The notes under the pieces are model-generated. The model did no database searches. It saw only the letters and a list, made by a program, of their open reading frames with translations, and was not told the DNA's origin. The position numbers and the translations under genes were made by a program. From Natronomonas pharaonis DSM 2160 (GTDB lineage: Archaea; Halobacteriota; Halobacteria; Halobacteriales; Haloarculaceae), in the NCBI RefSeq assembly GCF_000026045.1, contig NC_007426.1, forward strand, positions 2,356,001-2,420,000: a stretch of DNA of 64,000 nt. The letters run 5' to 3'. Shown here piece by piece: positions 27,133 through 36,727 of this stretch (the stretch's first letter is position 1; every line of letters starts with the position of its first letter).

Positions 27133-28470
27133 ATGCGTATCGTCATCGTCGGTGCCGGCGAGGTCGGAACCTCGATCGCAGACAGCCTCGCCGCAGACCA
27201 CGATGTCGTCGTCGTTGATATCGACGAGGACCGCGCCGAGACGCTCAAATACGACATCGACGTGATGACACTGGCCGGCGACGGCACGGCGCTTTCGACG
27301 CTGCAGACCGCCGACGTCGGCTCTGCTGACCTCTTTATCGCCAGCACGGACGACGACCGCGCTAATCTCGTCGCGTGTGGGACGGCCAAAACCATCGGCG
27401 ACCCGTTCACCATCGCCCGGACAAACAGCGTTGAGTACCTCCGGACGTGGGAGCTGACCGAGTCAGCGTTCGGCGTCGACTTCATGGTCTGTTCGGACCT
27501 GCTGACCGCCGAGGACATCGTCCGCGTCGTCGGGCTGCCGTCGGCGGTTGATGTTGACCCTTTCGCGGGGGGCCTTGTGCAGATGGCGGAGTTCGAAATC
27601 TGTGCGGGAAGTCCAGTCGCCGGGCAGACAGTCGCCGAGGCCGACCGCTTCGAGTCGCTAACGTTTGCCGGGCTGTTCAGGGACGGCGAGATGGTGCTTC
27701 CGCAGGGGGACACCGTGGTCAAGCCCGGCGACCGTGCGGTCGTCATCGGCAGTCCCGAAAGCGTACAGGCGTTCGCCAGCGACCTCGCGCCGGAGGCCAC
27801 CCCGGGCGGCGCCGACGAGATTGTCATCATCGGCGGCTCCGAAATCGGCTACCAGACCGCCCGGCTGCTCGAAGAACGAGGTCTAAAGCCTCGGCTCATC
27901 GAACAGGACCACGACCGGGCGCGAAAGCTCGCCGAGGAGTTGCCGGAGACGCTCGTGATGGAACACGACGCCACGGATACCGAATTCCTCGCCCGCGAGC
28001 ACGTCGACGAGGCTGACATCGTCGTCGCGGCGCTGGACAGCGACGAGCGCAACCTGCTTGTCTCGATACTGGCGAGCCGGCTGGGAACAGAACGTATCGT
28101 CGCCGTCGTCGACAGTGCCGAATACGTGGACCTGTTTGAAGAGATCGGCATCGATGTCGCAGTCAACCCCCGGCAGGTTACCGCCGAGGAGATAACGCGG
28201 TTCACTCACGGTGGTGTCGCCGAGAACATCGCCGTCCTCGAAAACGACCAGGCGGAGGTGCTCGAACTGGAGCTGACCGACAGCGGTTCCCTCACCGGAC
28301 AGACGGTCCAAGAGGTCGCCGACGGCCTCGACGCCGAGTTGGTCTTCGGGGCAATAACGCGAGGACGAACGCTTATCGCACCACGGGGTGACACCGAATT
28401 GCTCCCCGGCGACCACATCGTCGTCTTCGTCGAGACGGCGTTTGTCGATGAGCTGACGAGGATGGCATAA
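27133..28470 (+). CDS. trkA: Trk potassium uptake regulatory protein TrkA
   Basis: 445 aa with two RCK_N/RCK_C units. The nucleotide-binding fingerprints are VIVGAGEVGTSIADSL (residues 4-19) and IVIIGGSEIGYQTARLL (near 237). It sits on the cytosolic face of TrkH and gates it by NAD(H)/ATP binding. trkH follows seven bases later. Potassium uptake is central to the haloarchaeal salt-in strategy. Confidence 0.95.
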   Translation: MRIVIVGAGEVGTSIADSLAADHDVVVVDIDEDRAETLKYDIDVMTLAGDGTALSTLQTADVGSADLFIASTDDDRANLVACGTAKTIGDPFTIARTNSVEYLRTWELTESAFGVDFMVCSDLLTAEDIVRVVGLPSAVDVDPFAGGLVQMAEFEICAGSPVAGQTVAEADRFESLTFAGLFRDGEMVLPQGDTVVKPGDRAVVIGSPESVQAFASDLAPEATPGGADEIVIIGGSEIGYQTARLLEERGLKPRLIEQDHDRARKLAEELPETLVMEHDATDTEFLAREHVDEADIVVAALDSDERNLLVSILASRLGTERIVAVVDSAEYVDLFEEIGIDVAVNPRQVTAEEITRFTHGGVAENIAVLENDQAEVLELELTDSGSLTGQTVQEVADGLDAELVFGAITRGRTLIAPRGDTELLPGDHIVVFVETAFVDELTRMA

Positions 28471-28477
28471 TCGACCG

Positions 28478-29980
28478 ATGGTCAGGATACGCGTCGATTG
28501 GCGTGCGAGTCTCGACCTCACGGGCCGGGTACTGCTGTATCTTGCTGCGCCGCTGTGTTTCCCACTCGTGTTGGCGGTGTGGTACGGCGAAGCGCTCGTG
28601 CCGTTTCTTGCCGCCATTGCAGTGACGCTGGCGCTCGGAGCCAGCCTCCGGACGCTACCCGGCGACCCGGGGAACCTCGGTCCCAGAGAGGCGTTTCTCG
28701 CCGTTGCGCTCATCTGGCTGCTCGTGGCGGCGGTCGGAGCGATACCATTCATCGTCGCTGGTGTTGGAACCATCGCCCACCCGGTGAACGCGATGTTCGA
28801 GTCGATGAGCGGGTTGACGACGACCGGGGCGACGGTGCTACAGGAGTTCGACCACCACAGCCGCTCGGTGCTGATGTGGCGACAGCTCATCCAGTGGCTC
28901 GGCGGGCTCGGGATTCTCGTACTCGCGACGGCGATTCTCTCGGAGATCGGGGTCGGTGGGGCGCAACTGATGGAACGGGAGAGCCAGACAAAAAACGTCA
29001 GCAAGCTGACGCCGCGCATCTCCGACACCGCCAAGCTCATCTGGGGGCTGTACGTCGGAATAACACTGCTCGCGGTGGGTGTCTACTATGGGCTCCATCT
29101 CGCCGGGGTCGCCCCCGAGATGGACCTGTATAACGCTATCGCCCACGCGTTTACCTCGGTCGCGACCGCCGGGTTCTCACCGGAACCGCTGAGTATCGGG
29201 GCTTTCGAGCCGATTGTCCAGTGGGCCATCATTCCGTTTATGATCGCAGGGTCGACGAGTTTCGTGCTCATGTATATCGCCATCAACGGCGAGCCGATGC
29301 GACTGCTGCGAAACGACGAGTTCCACTTCTATTTGGGTACGCTGGGGCTCTTTTCGGCCATCGTCGTCGCAGTCCTCGTCTTCGACGGGACCATCGATTT
29401 CAGCTCCGAGGAGACGATTCGGCACGCCCTGTTCAATGTGACCTCGATTGTGACGACAACCGGGTATGCGAGCACCGACTTCGAGCTATGGTCGGCGGCC
29501 GCGAAGTACGTCCTCTTTCTCTCCATGTTCACCGGTGGGATGGTCGGGTCGACGACCTGTTCGGTCAAGTCGCTCCGGTGGCTTGTTGCGCTGAAATCGT
29601 TCCGGCGGAACCTCTTTACCAGCGTCCATCCCGAGGCGGTCCGACCGGTCCGGCTTTCGGGCAGTCCTGTCGACGAAGAGACCATCCGCGACATCTACGC
29701 GTACCTCCTCTTGGTCGTCGTCATCTTTGCGGTATTCGCCGTCTTCGTCGCTGTCGACGCCGACCGGGCCGGCATCGGGCTGTCAGCGTTTGAGTCGATG
29801 GGGGCAGCCGCCTCGACGTTTCTGAACATCGGTCCCGCGTTCGGCGAGGCCGGGCCATACGGAACCTACGACATCTTCCCGATGTCGACGAAGGTAGCGA
29901 TGATACTGCTGATGTGGATCGGTCGCATCGAGATTATTCCGGTGCTTGTGCTGCTTACCGCCGCCTTCTGGCGGTCGTGA
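28478..29980 (+). CDS. trkH: TrkH-family potassium transporter (first copy)
   Basis: 500 aa, multi-pass channel subunit with four P-loop repeats: TTTGATVL, SVATAGFSPE, VTTTGYASTDF and LNIGPAFGEAG. It is preceded by trkA and followed by a second trkH. The usual Gly-rich intramembrane loop (GSAGSTGGGIK in the second copy) reads GMVGSTTCSVK here, so its gating may differ. Confidence 0.93.
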   Translation: MVRIRVDWRASLDLTGRVLLYLAAPLCFPLVLAVWYGEALVPFLAAIAVTLALGASLRTLPGDPGNLGPREAFLAVALIWLLVAAVGAIPFIVAGVGTIAHPVNAMFESMSGLTTTGATVLQEFDHHSRSVLMWRQLIQWLGGLGILVLATAILSEIGVGGAQLMERESQTKNVSKLTPRISDTAKLIWGLYVGITLLAVGVYYGLHLAGVAPEMDLYNAIAHAFTSVATAGFSPEPLSIGAFEPIVQWAIIPFMIAGSTSFVLMYIAINGEPMRLLRNDEFHFYLGTLGLFSAIVVAVLVFDGTIDFSSEETIRHALFNVTSIVTTTGYASTDFELWSAAAKYVLFLSMFTGGMVGSTTCSVKSLRWLVALKSFRRNLFTSVHPEAVRPVRLSGSPVDEETIRDIYAYLLLVVVIFAVFAVFVAVDADRAGIGLSAFESMGAAASTFLNIGPAFGEAGPYGTYDIFPMSTKVAMILLMWIGRIEIIPVLVLLTAAFWRS

Positions 29981-30025
29981 CCGGACCCGTCGGATTTATC
30001 CGAAGAGCTGTTGAACACCAAGCGA

Positions 30026-31570
30026 ATGCGGTCAATCCGTCTCCGTGTCGACTGGCGAGCCACGGCGAGCCTCCTCGGGACCGTCCTGAAATATCTCGCG
30101 GTCGCCCTGCTCGTCCCGCTAACTGTCGCAGTCATATACTGGGAGGACATCTGGGTCTTCGCTGTCGCTATCGCTATCACGGTCACGCTCGGTTTCACGC
30201 TGGAACGACTTGACCCGGAGCCGGACATGGGGCCCGCAGAAGCGCTGTTGCTTGTCACGGTGTCGTGGCTGGCTGTCGCCATGGTGGGGTCGGTGCCGTA
30301 CCTGCTGGCCGGCTATGGGACGGCGTCGACGCTTGCAAACCCCGTCAACGCCCTTTTTGAGTCGATGTCGGGCTTTACGACGACCGGGGCAACGGTAATG
30401 GGAGAGATATCGACCGACCAGCACTCACACGCGCTTTTGCTCTGGCGACAGCTCACCCAGTGGCTCGGCGGGATGGGCATTATCGTTCTAATGATTGCGA
30501 TTCTGCCGGAACTGGCGGTCAACGGTGCCCAGTTGATGAAGACCGAGGCACCGGGACCGGAGCTCCAGAAGCTCACCCCTCGGATCGCCGAAACTGCCCG
30601 CGTGCTGTGGCTCGTCTACTTCGGCTTCACCGTACTGCTTGCGGCGTTGCTGTACGGACTCCATCTGGCCGGCTTCGCGCCGAATATGCACCTCTACAAC
30701 GCTGTCGCCCACGCCTTTACAACGCTACCGACCGGCGGGTTCTCGCCGGAAAGCGACAGCATCGCCGCCTTCTCCGCGGTCGTCCAGTGGGTTATCATCC
30801 CGTTCATGGTCATTGCAGGAACGAACTTCGCGCTCTTTTGGCACCTACTTGACGGGGACATTCGGACGCTGCTGAACGATGCTGAGTTCCGGGTCTACGC
30901 TGGAGCGATTGCGGTGCTGTCCGCAATACTGGCTGCGTTGCTATACGGCGGTGCGGCACCGGCACAGGAACTCGGCGGCACGACGGCCGGCAACACCGAA
31001 AACGCGCTTCGGCAGGCCGCCTTCCAAGTTGGCTCGCTGATGAACTCGACGGGCTTTGCGACCAGCGACTTCGCCCAGTGGGGCCCGACGGCCCAAGCGC
31101 TGCTGTTGTTCACGATGTTCGTCGGTGGGTCGGCCGGCTCGACCGGCGGTGGTATCAAGGTCATCCGCTGGCTCGTCGTCATGAAGGCGATACGTCGGGA
31201 GCTTTCGGTGACGGCGCGGCCTGAAGCGGTCAAGCCGGTCCGGCTCGGCGGTTACGTCGTCGACGAGGACGTCGTTCGTGGCATCATGGTCTTTACGCTG
31301 CTGTATCTGGCGCTTTTCGGCGCCGCAACGGTATTTTTCGCCGTAGATTCGCTCCGGGTCGGCTACGAGTTGAGCGTCCTTGAGGCGATGTCGGCTTCGA
31401 TTGCCACGTTGGGGAACATCGGTCCCGGCTTCGGAATGTTGGGGCCGTTCGGCAGCTATCTCGGGTTCCCGCCGGAGACGAAGATCGTCATGGTGTTTCT
31501 GATGTGGGTCGGGAGGCTAGAAATCATCCCGGTCCTTGCGGTGTTCACCGGCGCATTCTGGAAGCGATGA
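30026..31570 (+). CDS. trkH: TrkH-family potassium transporter (second copy)
   Basis: 514 aa paralogue of the preceding gene, with the canonical intramembrane loop GGSAGSTGGGIKVIRW and filter segments TTTGATVM, TLPTGGFSPE, MNSTGFATSDF and LGNIGPGFGML. The ATG at 30026 (MRSIRLRVDWRA) aligns with the start of the first copy (MVRIRVDWRA), supporting it over a TTG 15 bases upstream. It probably shares TrkA with its neighbour. Confidence 0.93.
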   Translation: MRSIRLRVDWRATASLLGTVLKYLAVALLVPLTVAVIYWEDIWVFAVAIAITVTLGFTLERLDPEPDMGPAEALLLVTVSWLAVAMVGSVPYLLAGYGTASTLANPVNALFESMSGFTTTGATVMGEISTDQHSHALLLWRQLTQWLGGMGIIVLMIAILPELAVNGAQLMKTEAPGPELQKLTPRIAETARVLWLVYFGFTVLLAALLYGLHLAGFAPNMHLYNAVAHAFTTLPTGGFSPESDSIAAFSAVVQWVIIPFMVIAGTNFALFWHLLDGDIRTLLNDAEFRVYAGAIAVLSAILAALLYGGAAPAQELGGTTAGNTENALRQAAFQVGSLMNSTGFATSDFAQWGPTAQALLLFTMFVGGSAGSTGGGIKVIRWLVVMKAIRRELSVTARPEAVKPVRLGGYVVDEDVVRGIMVFTLLYLALFGAATVFFAVDSLRVGYELSVLEAMSASIATLGNIGPGFGMLGPFGSYLGFPPETKIVMVFLMWVGRLEIIPVLAVFTGAFWKR

Positions 31571-31571
31571 G

Positions 31572-31925
31572 TCACTCGACCCGAAGCTCGTAGTCCTCGT
31601 CGGCACCGTAGACGGTCCGGAACAGCGCCTCGACAAAATCGGCGGCGTGTTTCGCGTCGGTGACGGCCGAGAGATAGACGACGCCGTCGTCGGCCGTCCG
31701 AGTCTCGGGCTGTTTGATTTTGAACACGTGGTACTCCGAAAGCAGCGTCGCAAGCCGCTCTCGCTCGTCGGCGGCGGCGTCGAGCCGGAGCCGCCGGTCT
31801 TCGTAGCCCACACGGGTGTCCCCTGCCACGAAGGTCACCGTGCCGCCGTCACGCCTGACAGCGAGGATGTGTTCGACGAGTAAGCGGCGGCGACCCTCGG
31901 CGTCGGTCGCTCCCATCGTAGCCAT
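31572..31925 (-). CDS. Conserved hypothetical protein
   Basis: A 117-aa acidic soluble protein ([40 protein letters not shown]) that ends one base from the convergent trkH stop. I do not recognise the family. The start at 31925 is chosen over 31973 because the extra codons read as low-complexity non-acidic sequence. It is divergent from adk. Confidence 0.65.
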   Translation of the reverse strand: MATMGATDAEGRRRLLVEHILAVRRDGGTVTFVAGDTRVGYEDRRLRLDAAADERERLATLLSEYHVFKIKQPETRTADDGVVYLSAVTDAKHAADFVEALFRTVYGADEDYELRVE

Positions 31926-31973
31926 GTCGGGGCGGCCGGCACATGAAGCCGGCGCTCGGCGGCATTCAGACAA

Positions 31974-31984
31974 CTCTTTTAGGG
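31974..31984 (+). promoter_or_regulatory. TATA element of adk
   Basis: CTCTTTTAGGG lies about 27 bp before the adk ATG at 32005, fitting leaderless transcription in the 79-bp divergent region. Confidence 0.45.
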
Positions 31985-32004
31985 GTCGGTTTGAACGGGC
32001 GAGT

Positions 32005-32625
32005 ATGAGTCAGCCGAAGATTCTGCTGCTCGGAGCACCGGGGGCAGGCAAGGGGACACAGTCGAGCAACATCGTCGACGAGTACGGCGTCGACCACATC
32101 ACGACGGGGGACGCGCTGCGAGCGAACAAGGACATGGAAACCGAACACGGGACGCCACGGGAGTTCATGGAAGCCGGCGAGCTCGTTCCCGACCCGGTGG
32201 TCAACGAAATCGTCCAGGCAGCCATCGACGAGGCCGACGGCTTCGTCCTCGATGGCTACCCGCGGAACCTCTCGCAGGCGGAGTATCTCTCCGACATCAC
32301 CGACGTCGACGTTGTCGCGCTGCTGGATGTGGGCCGCGATGAACTCGTCGACCGGCTGACCGGCCGGCGGATGGACCCCGAGACCGGTGACATCTACCAC
32401 ACGGAGTTCAACATGCCCGACGACGAAGAGGTTCGTGAGCGACTCGTCCAGCGCGACGACGACACAGAAGAAACGGTCAACGAGCGTCTCGACGTCTTTG
32501 ACGAAAACACCCAGCCGGTCATCGACTACTACGAAGACGAGGGCGAACTCGTCCGCATCGACGGCGAGGCGAGCCCGGACGAAGTCTGGGACGACCTCCA
32601 AGCCGCCATCGACGACGCGCTGTAG
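32005..32625 (+). CDS. adk: Adenylate kinase
   Basis: 206 aa, bacterial-type short-lid adenylate kinase converting ATP + AMP to 2 ADP. It shows the P-loop [13 protein letters not shown]-site TTGDALRAN, the [11 protein letters not shown] motif and the LID region [13 protein letters not shown]. The start at 32005 begins just before the P-loop strand; the frame upstream is non-coding. Confidence 0.97.
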   Translation: MSQPKILLLGAPGAGKGTQSSNIVDEYGVDHITTGDALRANKDMETEHGTPREFMEAGELVPDPVVNEIVQAAIDEADGFVLDGYPRNLSQAEYLSDITDVDVVALLDVGRDELVDRLTGRRMDPETGDIYHTEFNMPDDEEVRERLVQRDDDTEETVNERLDVFDENTQPVIDYYEDEGELVRIDGEASPDEVWDDLQAAIDDAL

Positions 32626-32732
32626 ACAGCAGCGAAACCCGGCCGGCAACAGCGACGCTTTTTTCGAGACTGCGTGTCGAGCGGCGCATCGAAGGTAAAA
32701 GGTTGATTACCCACGCTTCGTTAGGGGCGGTA

Positions 32733-33629
32733 ATGGCACGTACAGCGTCGAAGGTACAGAGCCTCGTCAAAGAGGACGCGGAGATGGAGGAGGCCCTCGA
32801 GTACGTCCTCGAAACGGCCGACGAGGGGAGCGTCTCGTGGGGCGATGTCTCCGACGAGCTAACCAGCGGCCAGTGGGGCCGCCTCATCGAAAAGGGGATT
32901 CTCGTCGACTCCGACGGCGAGGGGTTCGATGTCGACGACCCCGACGGCGTCCGCGAGGCCCTCGAAGACGACGACCTCGAGTTCCCCGACCCGCCGGATG
33001 CGGATTCGTCGTGGACGAAGTGGGATAAGGGAGCCGCCGTGGGTTCGGTGGCGATGTTCGCCGGCTACATGTTCGACTCCGTCCGGGAGCCGCTGGCCGA
33101 CGCACTCAACCTGCTTTTGGGCCCGCTTTTGGACCTGCTGCCCTTCTTTGCCGTCGTGATGGTGCTCGCGCTGTTTACCGGGCTCTACTCGACGCTGCTG
33201 CAGTCGAACCTGATGGACATGGAGGTCATGGGCAAATACCAGGGCCGGATGAAAGAGATTCAGGAGCGCCGCAAGGAGGCCAAAGAACGCGGCGACGACG
33301 AGGCGCTCGAACGCATCCAAGAAGAGCAGATGGAGGCGATGGCCGACAACCTCGGGATGTTCAAAGAGCAGTTCCGGCCGATGGTGTGGATTATGCTGCT
33401 CACCATCCCAGTGTTCCTGTGGATGTACGCCGTCGTCGGCTTCCGTGGAGCGCCGCTGTATCCCGAGATCGAACTCGTCCCGGTTGTCATGCCCATTGCC
33501 GGCGAAGTCGACTGGACCCACGGCCTGCTCGGCCCGATACAGGTCTGGATTGTCTGGTACTTCGTCTGCTCGATGTGCTTTACGCAGGTGCTTCGAAAGG
33601 CACTGAACATCCAGACGACGCCGACGTGA
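32733..33629 (+). CDS. DUF106 membrane protein (EMC3/Get1/YidC-like insertase)
   Basis: 298 aa with an N-terminal cytosolic helical domain (about 1-95), three to four transmembrane helices (near 103-120, 135-155, 228-250, 270-290) and a charged coiled coil between TM2 and TM3 (GKYQGRMKEIQERRKEAKER). This is the DUF106 arrangement of archaeal Oxa1-superfamily insertases. Its position near secY and between adk and cmk is conserved in haloarchaea as far as I know. Confidence 0.88.
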   Translation: MARTASKVQSLVKEDAEMEEALEYVLETADEGSVSWGDVSDELTSGQWGRLIEKGILVDSDGEGFDVDDPDGVREALEDDDLEFPDPPDADSSWTKWDKGAAVGSVAMFAGYMFDSVREPLADALNLLLGPLLDLLPFFAVVMVLALFTGLYSTLLQSNLMDMEVMGKYQGRMKEIQERRKEAKERGDDEALERIQEEQMEAMADNLGMFKEQFRPMVWIMLLTIPVFLWMYAVVGFRGAPLYPEIELVPVVMPIAGEVDWTHGLLGPIQVWIVWYFVCSMCFTQVLRKALNIQTTPT

Positions 33630-33686
33630 CCGCACGCCCTCGCCGCGAAGGGTAACGTCTTTCAACGCCAGCGGCGGAGTACTGAT

Positions 33687-34265
33687 ATGTTGATAACCAT
33701 CTCCGGGCCCGCCGGCAGCGGCAAGAGCACCGTTGCCGCCGGGCTAGCGGAGTCGCTCGGGTACGAACACGTGAGCGGCGGTGACATCTTTCGCGACCTC
33801 GCCGACGACCGCGGGCTGACGCCGTTAGAATTGAACAAACGCGCCGAGGAAGACGACCAGATAGACCGCGACCTCGACCGGAAACAGCGGGACATCGCCG
33901 AATCGCGGGACGATATCGTGCTCGAATCCCGGCTGGCCGGCTGGATGGCCGGCGAACACGCCGATTTCCGCATCTGGTTGGACGCACCGCTCAGCGTTCG
34001 CGCAGAGCGCATCGCCGACCGCGAGGACAAATCTGTCGAACTCGCCCACAACGAGACGAAAGAGCGCGGCAAAAGCGAGGCGCTCCGCTATCGGGAGTAC
34101 TACAACATCGACATCGAGGACCGGTCGATTTACGATTTGGCGCTCAACACCGCACGCCTGTCGCCGGACGGCGTCCGTGCTGTCGTCGAATCGGCCGTCA
34201 ACGCCTACGCGCCCGACGACGACGAAGGACAGACCCCCGTCGAAGGCGTCACCTACGAGTTCTAA
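33687..34265 (+). CDS. cmk: Cytidylate kinase
   Basis: 192 aa, archaeal CMP kinase. P-loop [16 protein letters not shown] at residues 7-22, [15 protein letters not shown], and the LID-like [27 protein letters not shown] region. It catalyses CMP/dCMP phosphorylation. TruB/Cbf5 follows three bases after its stop. Confidence 0.96.
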   Translation: MLITISGPAGSGKSTVAAGLAESLGYEHVSGGDIFRDLADDRGLTPLELNKRAEEDDQIDRDLDRKQRDIAESRDDIVLESRLAGWMAGEHADFRIWLDAPLSVRAERIADREDKSVELAHNETKERGKSEALRYREYYNIDIEDRSIYDLALNTARLSPDGVRAVVESAVNAYAPDDDEGQTPVEGVTYEF

Positions 34266-34268
34266 ACG

Positions 34269-35147
34269 ATGCGTGAACGTGGCCCACCGGCCGACCGTGA
34301 CCCCGAGACGCTGCTGGAGTTCGGCGTCATCAACCTCGACAAGCCCCCCGGCCCCTCGGCACACCAGGTCGCTGCGTGGGTGCGGGACATGGCCGGCGTC
34401 GAGCAAGCCGCACACGCCGGCACGCTGGACCCCAAAGTCACCGGCTGTCTGCCGGTGCTGACCGGAACGGCGACCCGTGCCGCACAGGTCTTCGACGAGA
34501 GCCGCAAAGGCTACGTGGCTGTCCTCGAACTCCACGGCACCGCACCGTCAGACCTCGAATCGACTGTCGCGGAGTTCGAAGGACCGCTCTACCAGAAGCC
34601 GCCGCGGAAGTCAGCCGTGGCCCGCCGGCTCCGTACCCGCACTGTCCACCGGCTCGACGTACTGGAGTCCGAAGCCCGGCGCGTGCTGCTCTCAGTCGAG
34701 TGTGAAAGCGGCACCTACATCCGAAAGCTCTGCCACGACATCGGCCTCGCTGTCGGAACCGGCGGCCATATGGGGCCACTGCGTCGGACGAAAACCGGCG
34801 GCTTCGACGACCGGACGCTCGTGACCTTCGAGGACTTCGCTGATGGGCTGGCGTTCTGGCGGGACCACGACGACCCCGAACTGCTCTGTGACGTCGTTGC
34901 TCCGGCCGAGCGGGCGCTTGAGGGACTCCCGCGTCTGACTGTCGCCTTCTCGGCGGCGTCAGAGATAGCCAACGGCGCGCCGGTCTACGCGCCCGGCGTG
35001 TTGGCCCACGAGCTCGACGGAGCCGATGAGGGCTCGCTTGTCGCCTGTTACACCCCCGATGGTGCAGCGGTCTGTCTCGGCTGGCTGGTCGGCGACCCCG
35101 ACGCTGCCGACGGTACCGTCGCCGAACTCGAACGTGTCCTCGTTTAA
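34269..35147 (+). CDS. truB: tRNA/rRNA pseudouridine synthase Cbf5/TruB
   Basis: 292 aa. The catalytic aspartate lies in HAGTLDPKVTG (about residue 59), with KPPGPSAHQVAAWV before it and a PUA domain after about residue 215. It is the catalytic subunit of archaeal H/ACA snoRNPs and also acts on tRNA U55. It forms an operon with cmk. Confidence 0.96.
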   Translation: MRERGPPADRDPETLLEFGVINLDKPPGPSAHQVAAWVRDMAGVEQAAHAGTLDPKVTGCLPVLTGTATRAAQVFDESRKGYVAVLELHGTAPSDLESTVAEFEGPLYQKPPRKSAVARRLRTRTVHRLDVLESEARRVLLSVECESGTYIRKLCHDIGLAVGTGGHMGPLRRTKTGGFDDRTLVTFEDFADGLAFWRDHDDPELLCDVVAPAERALEGLPRLTVAFSAASEIANGAPVYAPGVLAHELDGADEGSLVACYTPDGAAVCLGWLVGDPDAADGTVAELERVLV

Positions 35148-35204
35148 CACGTCCACGGCGAAACGAAGAGGTTAAACGTTCCAGCGCCGTCCCTCGAAAT
35201 GCAA

Positions 35205-35275
35205 GGGACCGTGGGGTAGTGGTATCCTCTGCGCATGGGGTGCGTTGGACCCGTGTTCGAATCACGGCGGTCCCA
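35205..35275 (+). tRNA. tRNA-Pro(GGG)
   Basis: Cloverleaf with acceptor GGGACCG/CGGTCCC, D-arm GGGT/ATCC, anticodon loop ATGGGGT (anticodon GGG, G37 as usual for proline), T-arm CCGTG-TTCGAAT-CACGG and discriminator A. The last pair of the anticodon stem (27-43) is a T-T mismatch in this reading. Confidence 0.93.
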
Positions 35276-35390
35276 TTTTTCCCCGTACAACAGGAAGTCA
35301 GTAGACGTTTCAGCGTCTCTATGGCAGGTTAGCGGGCTGAGTATAACGATAACCAGCATCTGAGCACACGCCTGGACCTGCTTGGTCGGC

Positions 35391-35720
35391 CTACTCGCTT
35401 TCGCACCGGGTGTGTTGTCCCCAGAATCCGGGATATTTTGTAACCGTCACATCGCCGAGCACCCGCGTCTGGCAGGCGAGCCGGAGGCCGGATTCCGGGT
35501 CGTGGGGCGGAACGGCGAGCCGCGACCGCTCGCGCCGACCGATGTTGCTTACCGCACCGTCGATTTCGACCGCACACGTCCCACAGGTACCAAGTCCACG
35601 GCAGTTAAGCAGGTCCGAACGACCGTTGTGTGGAGAGAGGCCGGCGTTTAGCAGGATATCGCGGAGTATCGCTCCCTCCTCACACTCGATTTCCCGGCCG
35701 AAGGCGGTGACCGTTGGCAT
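35391..35720 (-). CDS. 2Fe-2S ferredoxin
   Basis: 109-aa plant-type 2Fe-2S ferredoxin. Cluster ligands are visible as LNCRGLGTCGTCAV plus a later LACQTRV. The start at 35720 (MPTVTAFGREIECEEGAIL) fits the beta-grasp fold; the longer frame upstream is non-coding. It is an electron carrier, distinct in length from the larger abundant haloarchaeal ferredoxin. Confidence 0.9.
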   Translation of the reverse strand: MPTVTAFGREIECEEGAILRDILLNAGLSPHNGRSDLLNCRGLGTCGTCAVEIDGAVSNIGRRERSRLAVPPHDPESGLRLACQTRVLGDVTVTKYPGFWGQHTRCESE

Positions 35721-35864
35721 ACGACATGTTGCTTTGGAAAGGGCAAAAACACTCCGACGATGTCGGCTACGGGTTTTGTAGGCGGCACCAACAGCCATCG
35801 GGACGGTGTTGACTGAGTAGAGCGACCGACATCGTTTACTTCTCCGATGACGATTGCGAGCTAA

Positions 35865-36155
35865 ATGCAGCGCGTGACCGAAATCATCGACACAATGCAC
35901 GACGCCAACTCGGGGTCTTCCATCCGGGTTGAAACGGAGGCCGATGTCTACCACGGAACGGTCACCGAGACGGAGTACACGCCACCCGGAGCCGACGAGA
36001 CAGGACACGTTCGCGTCGAGTTTCAGACCGCAGCGGACGAAACGTTCGTCGTCCGAACAGCCGCGAGCGACGCCGCCCGGAAGTTTTCACGACCGGAGGT
36101 ACAGCCGGCTACGGGCGGGGAAGCTGCCCCCGTCGGCGCGTTCGACTTCGAGTAG
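35865..36155 (+). CDS. Small conserved hypothetical protein
   Basis: 96 aa, acidic, predicted mostly beta (SSIRVETEADVYHGTVTETE; GHVRVEFQTAADETFVVRTA). A TATA-like CGTTTACTT about 30 bp upstream supports expression. The family is not recognised. Confidence 0.6.
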   Translation: MQRVTEIIDTMHDANSGSSIRVETEADVYHGTVTETEYTPPGADETGHVRVEFQTAADETFVVRTAASDAARKFSRPEVQPATGGEAAPVGAFDFE

Positions 36156-36210
36156 CGGCGACGAAAGCCAAAGGACGGGAGGAGGAGTCGGTGGGAGAGG
36201 CCGGGCGTAT

Positions 36211-36228
36211 CCGACTCGCCCGAGTCGG
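36211..36228. terminator. Hairpin in the 36156-36373 intergenic stretch
   Basis: CCGACTC/GAGTCGG form a perfect 7-bp stem with a 4-nt loop; GAGTCGG at 36185-36191 could pair alternatively with the same arm. It could terminate the upstream gene or belong to a small RNA; no T-run follows. Confidence 0.3.
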
Positions 36229-36373
36229 GATGCCCACTTGGGGTCTTGTCCGCGGTGAGAATAGCCCCTATGGCGGCAATTTGCGGTGGGTTCAAAAGCA
36301 GCCTGCGCACGGTTGGCAACCGCCCAGCGGGCACGTCCGGAGGCTTTTATATCGTCGCGGTTGAACGTCTGGT

Positions 36374-36721
36374 GTGGCAGATTCCTTCGACAGCGACACC
36401 CGCCCGCCGGACGATGTCGACGACACGCCGACAGTGTCGTGTTCGCGGTGCGGTGATGAGTGGGACCTCGACTACGAACTGGACACCCTCCGAGTCGGCA
36501 ACCAGGCCGTCGAGCGGTTCGCACTCGACCACAAGCGCCACACCGGCCATTTCCCCGACGACGTAACGCCGTGGGTCGCAGCCTGCGAACAGTGTCCGGA
36601 CGGCGACGAGTTCCTCCGCGAGCGGCCCGCACAGCGGTGGGCTGAGATTCACGCCCGCCACACCGGTCATGCGGTGTCACTCAAGGGGTCCGACGACGAG
36701 ACGGCGACGGTTGACAGGTAG
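36374..36721 (+). CDS. Hypothetical protein with zinc-ligand-like Cys/His motifs
   Basis: 115 aa with a GTG start. A CSRCGDEW knuckle near residue 23 and two similar segments (DHKRHTGH near 51; HARHTGH near 95) plus CEQC suggest a zinc-binding fold with an internal repeat. A TATA-like CTTTTATA lies about 27 bp upstream. The family is not recognised. Confidence 0.6.
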   Translation: MADSFDSDTRPPDDVDDTPTVSCSRCGDEWDLDYELDTLRVGNQAVERFALDHKRHTGHFPDDVTPWVAACEQCPDGDEFLRERPAQRWAEIHARHTGHAVSLKGSDDETATVDR

Positions 36722-36727
36722 CGCAAG

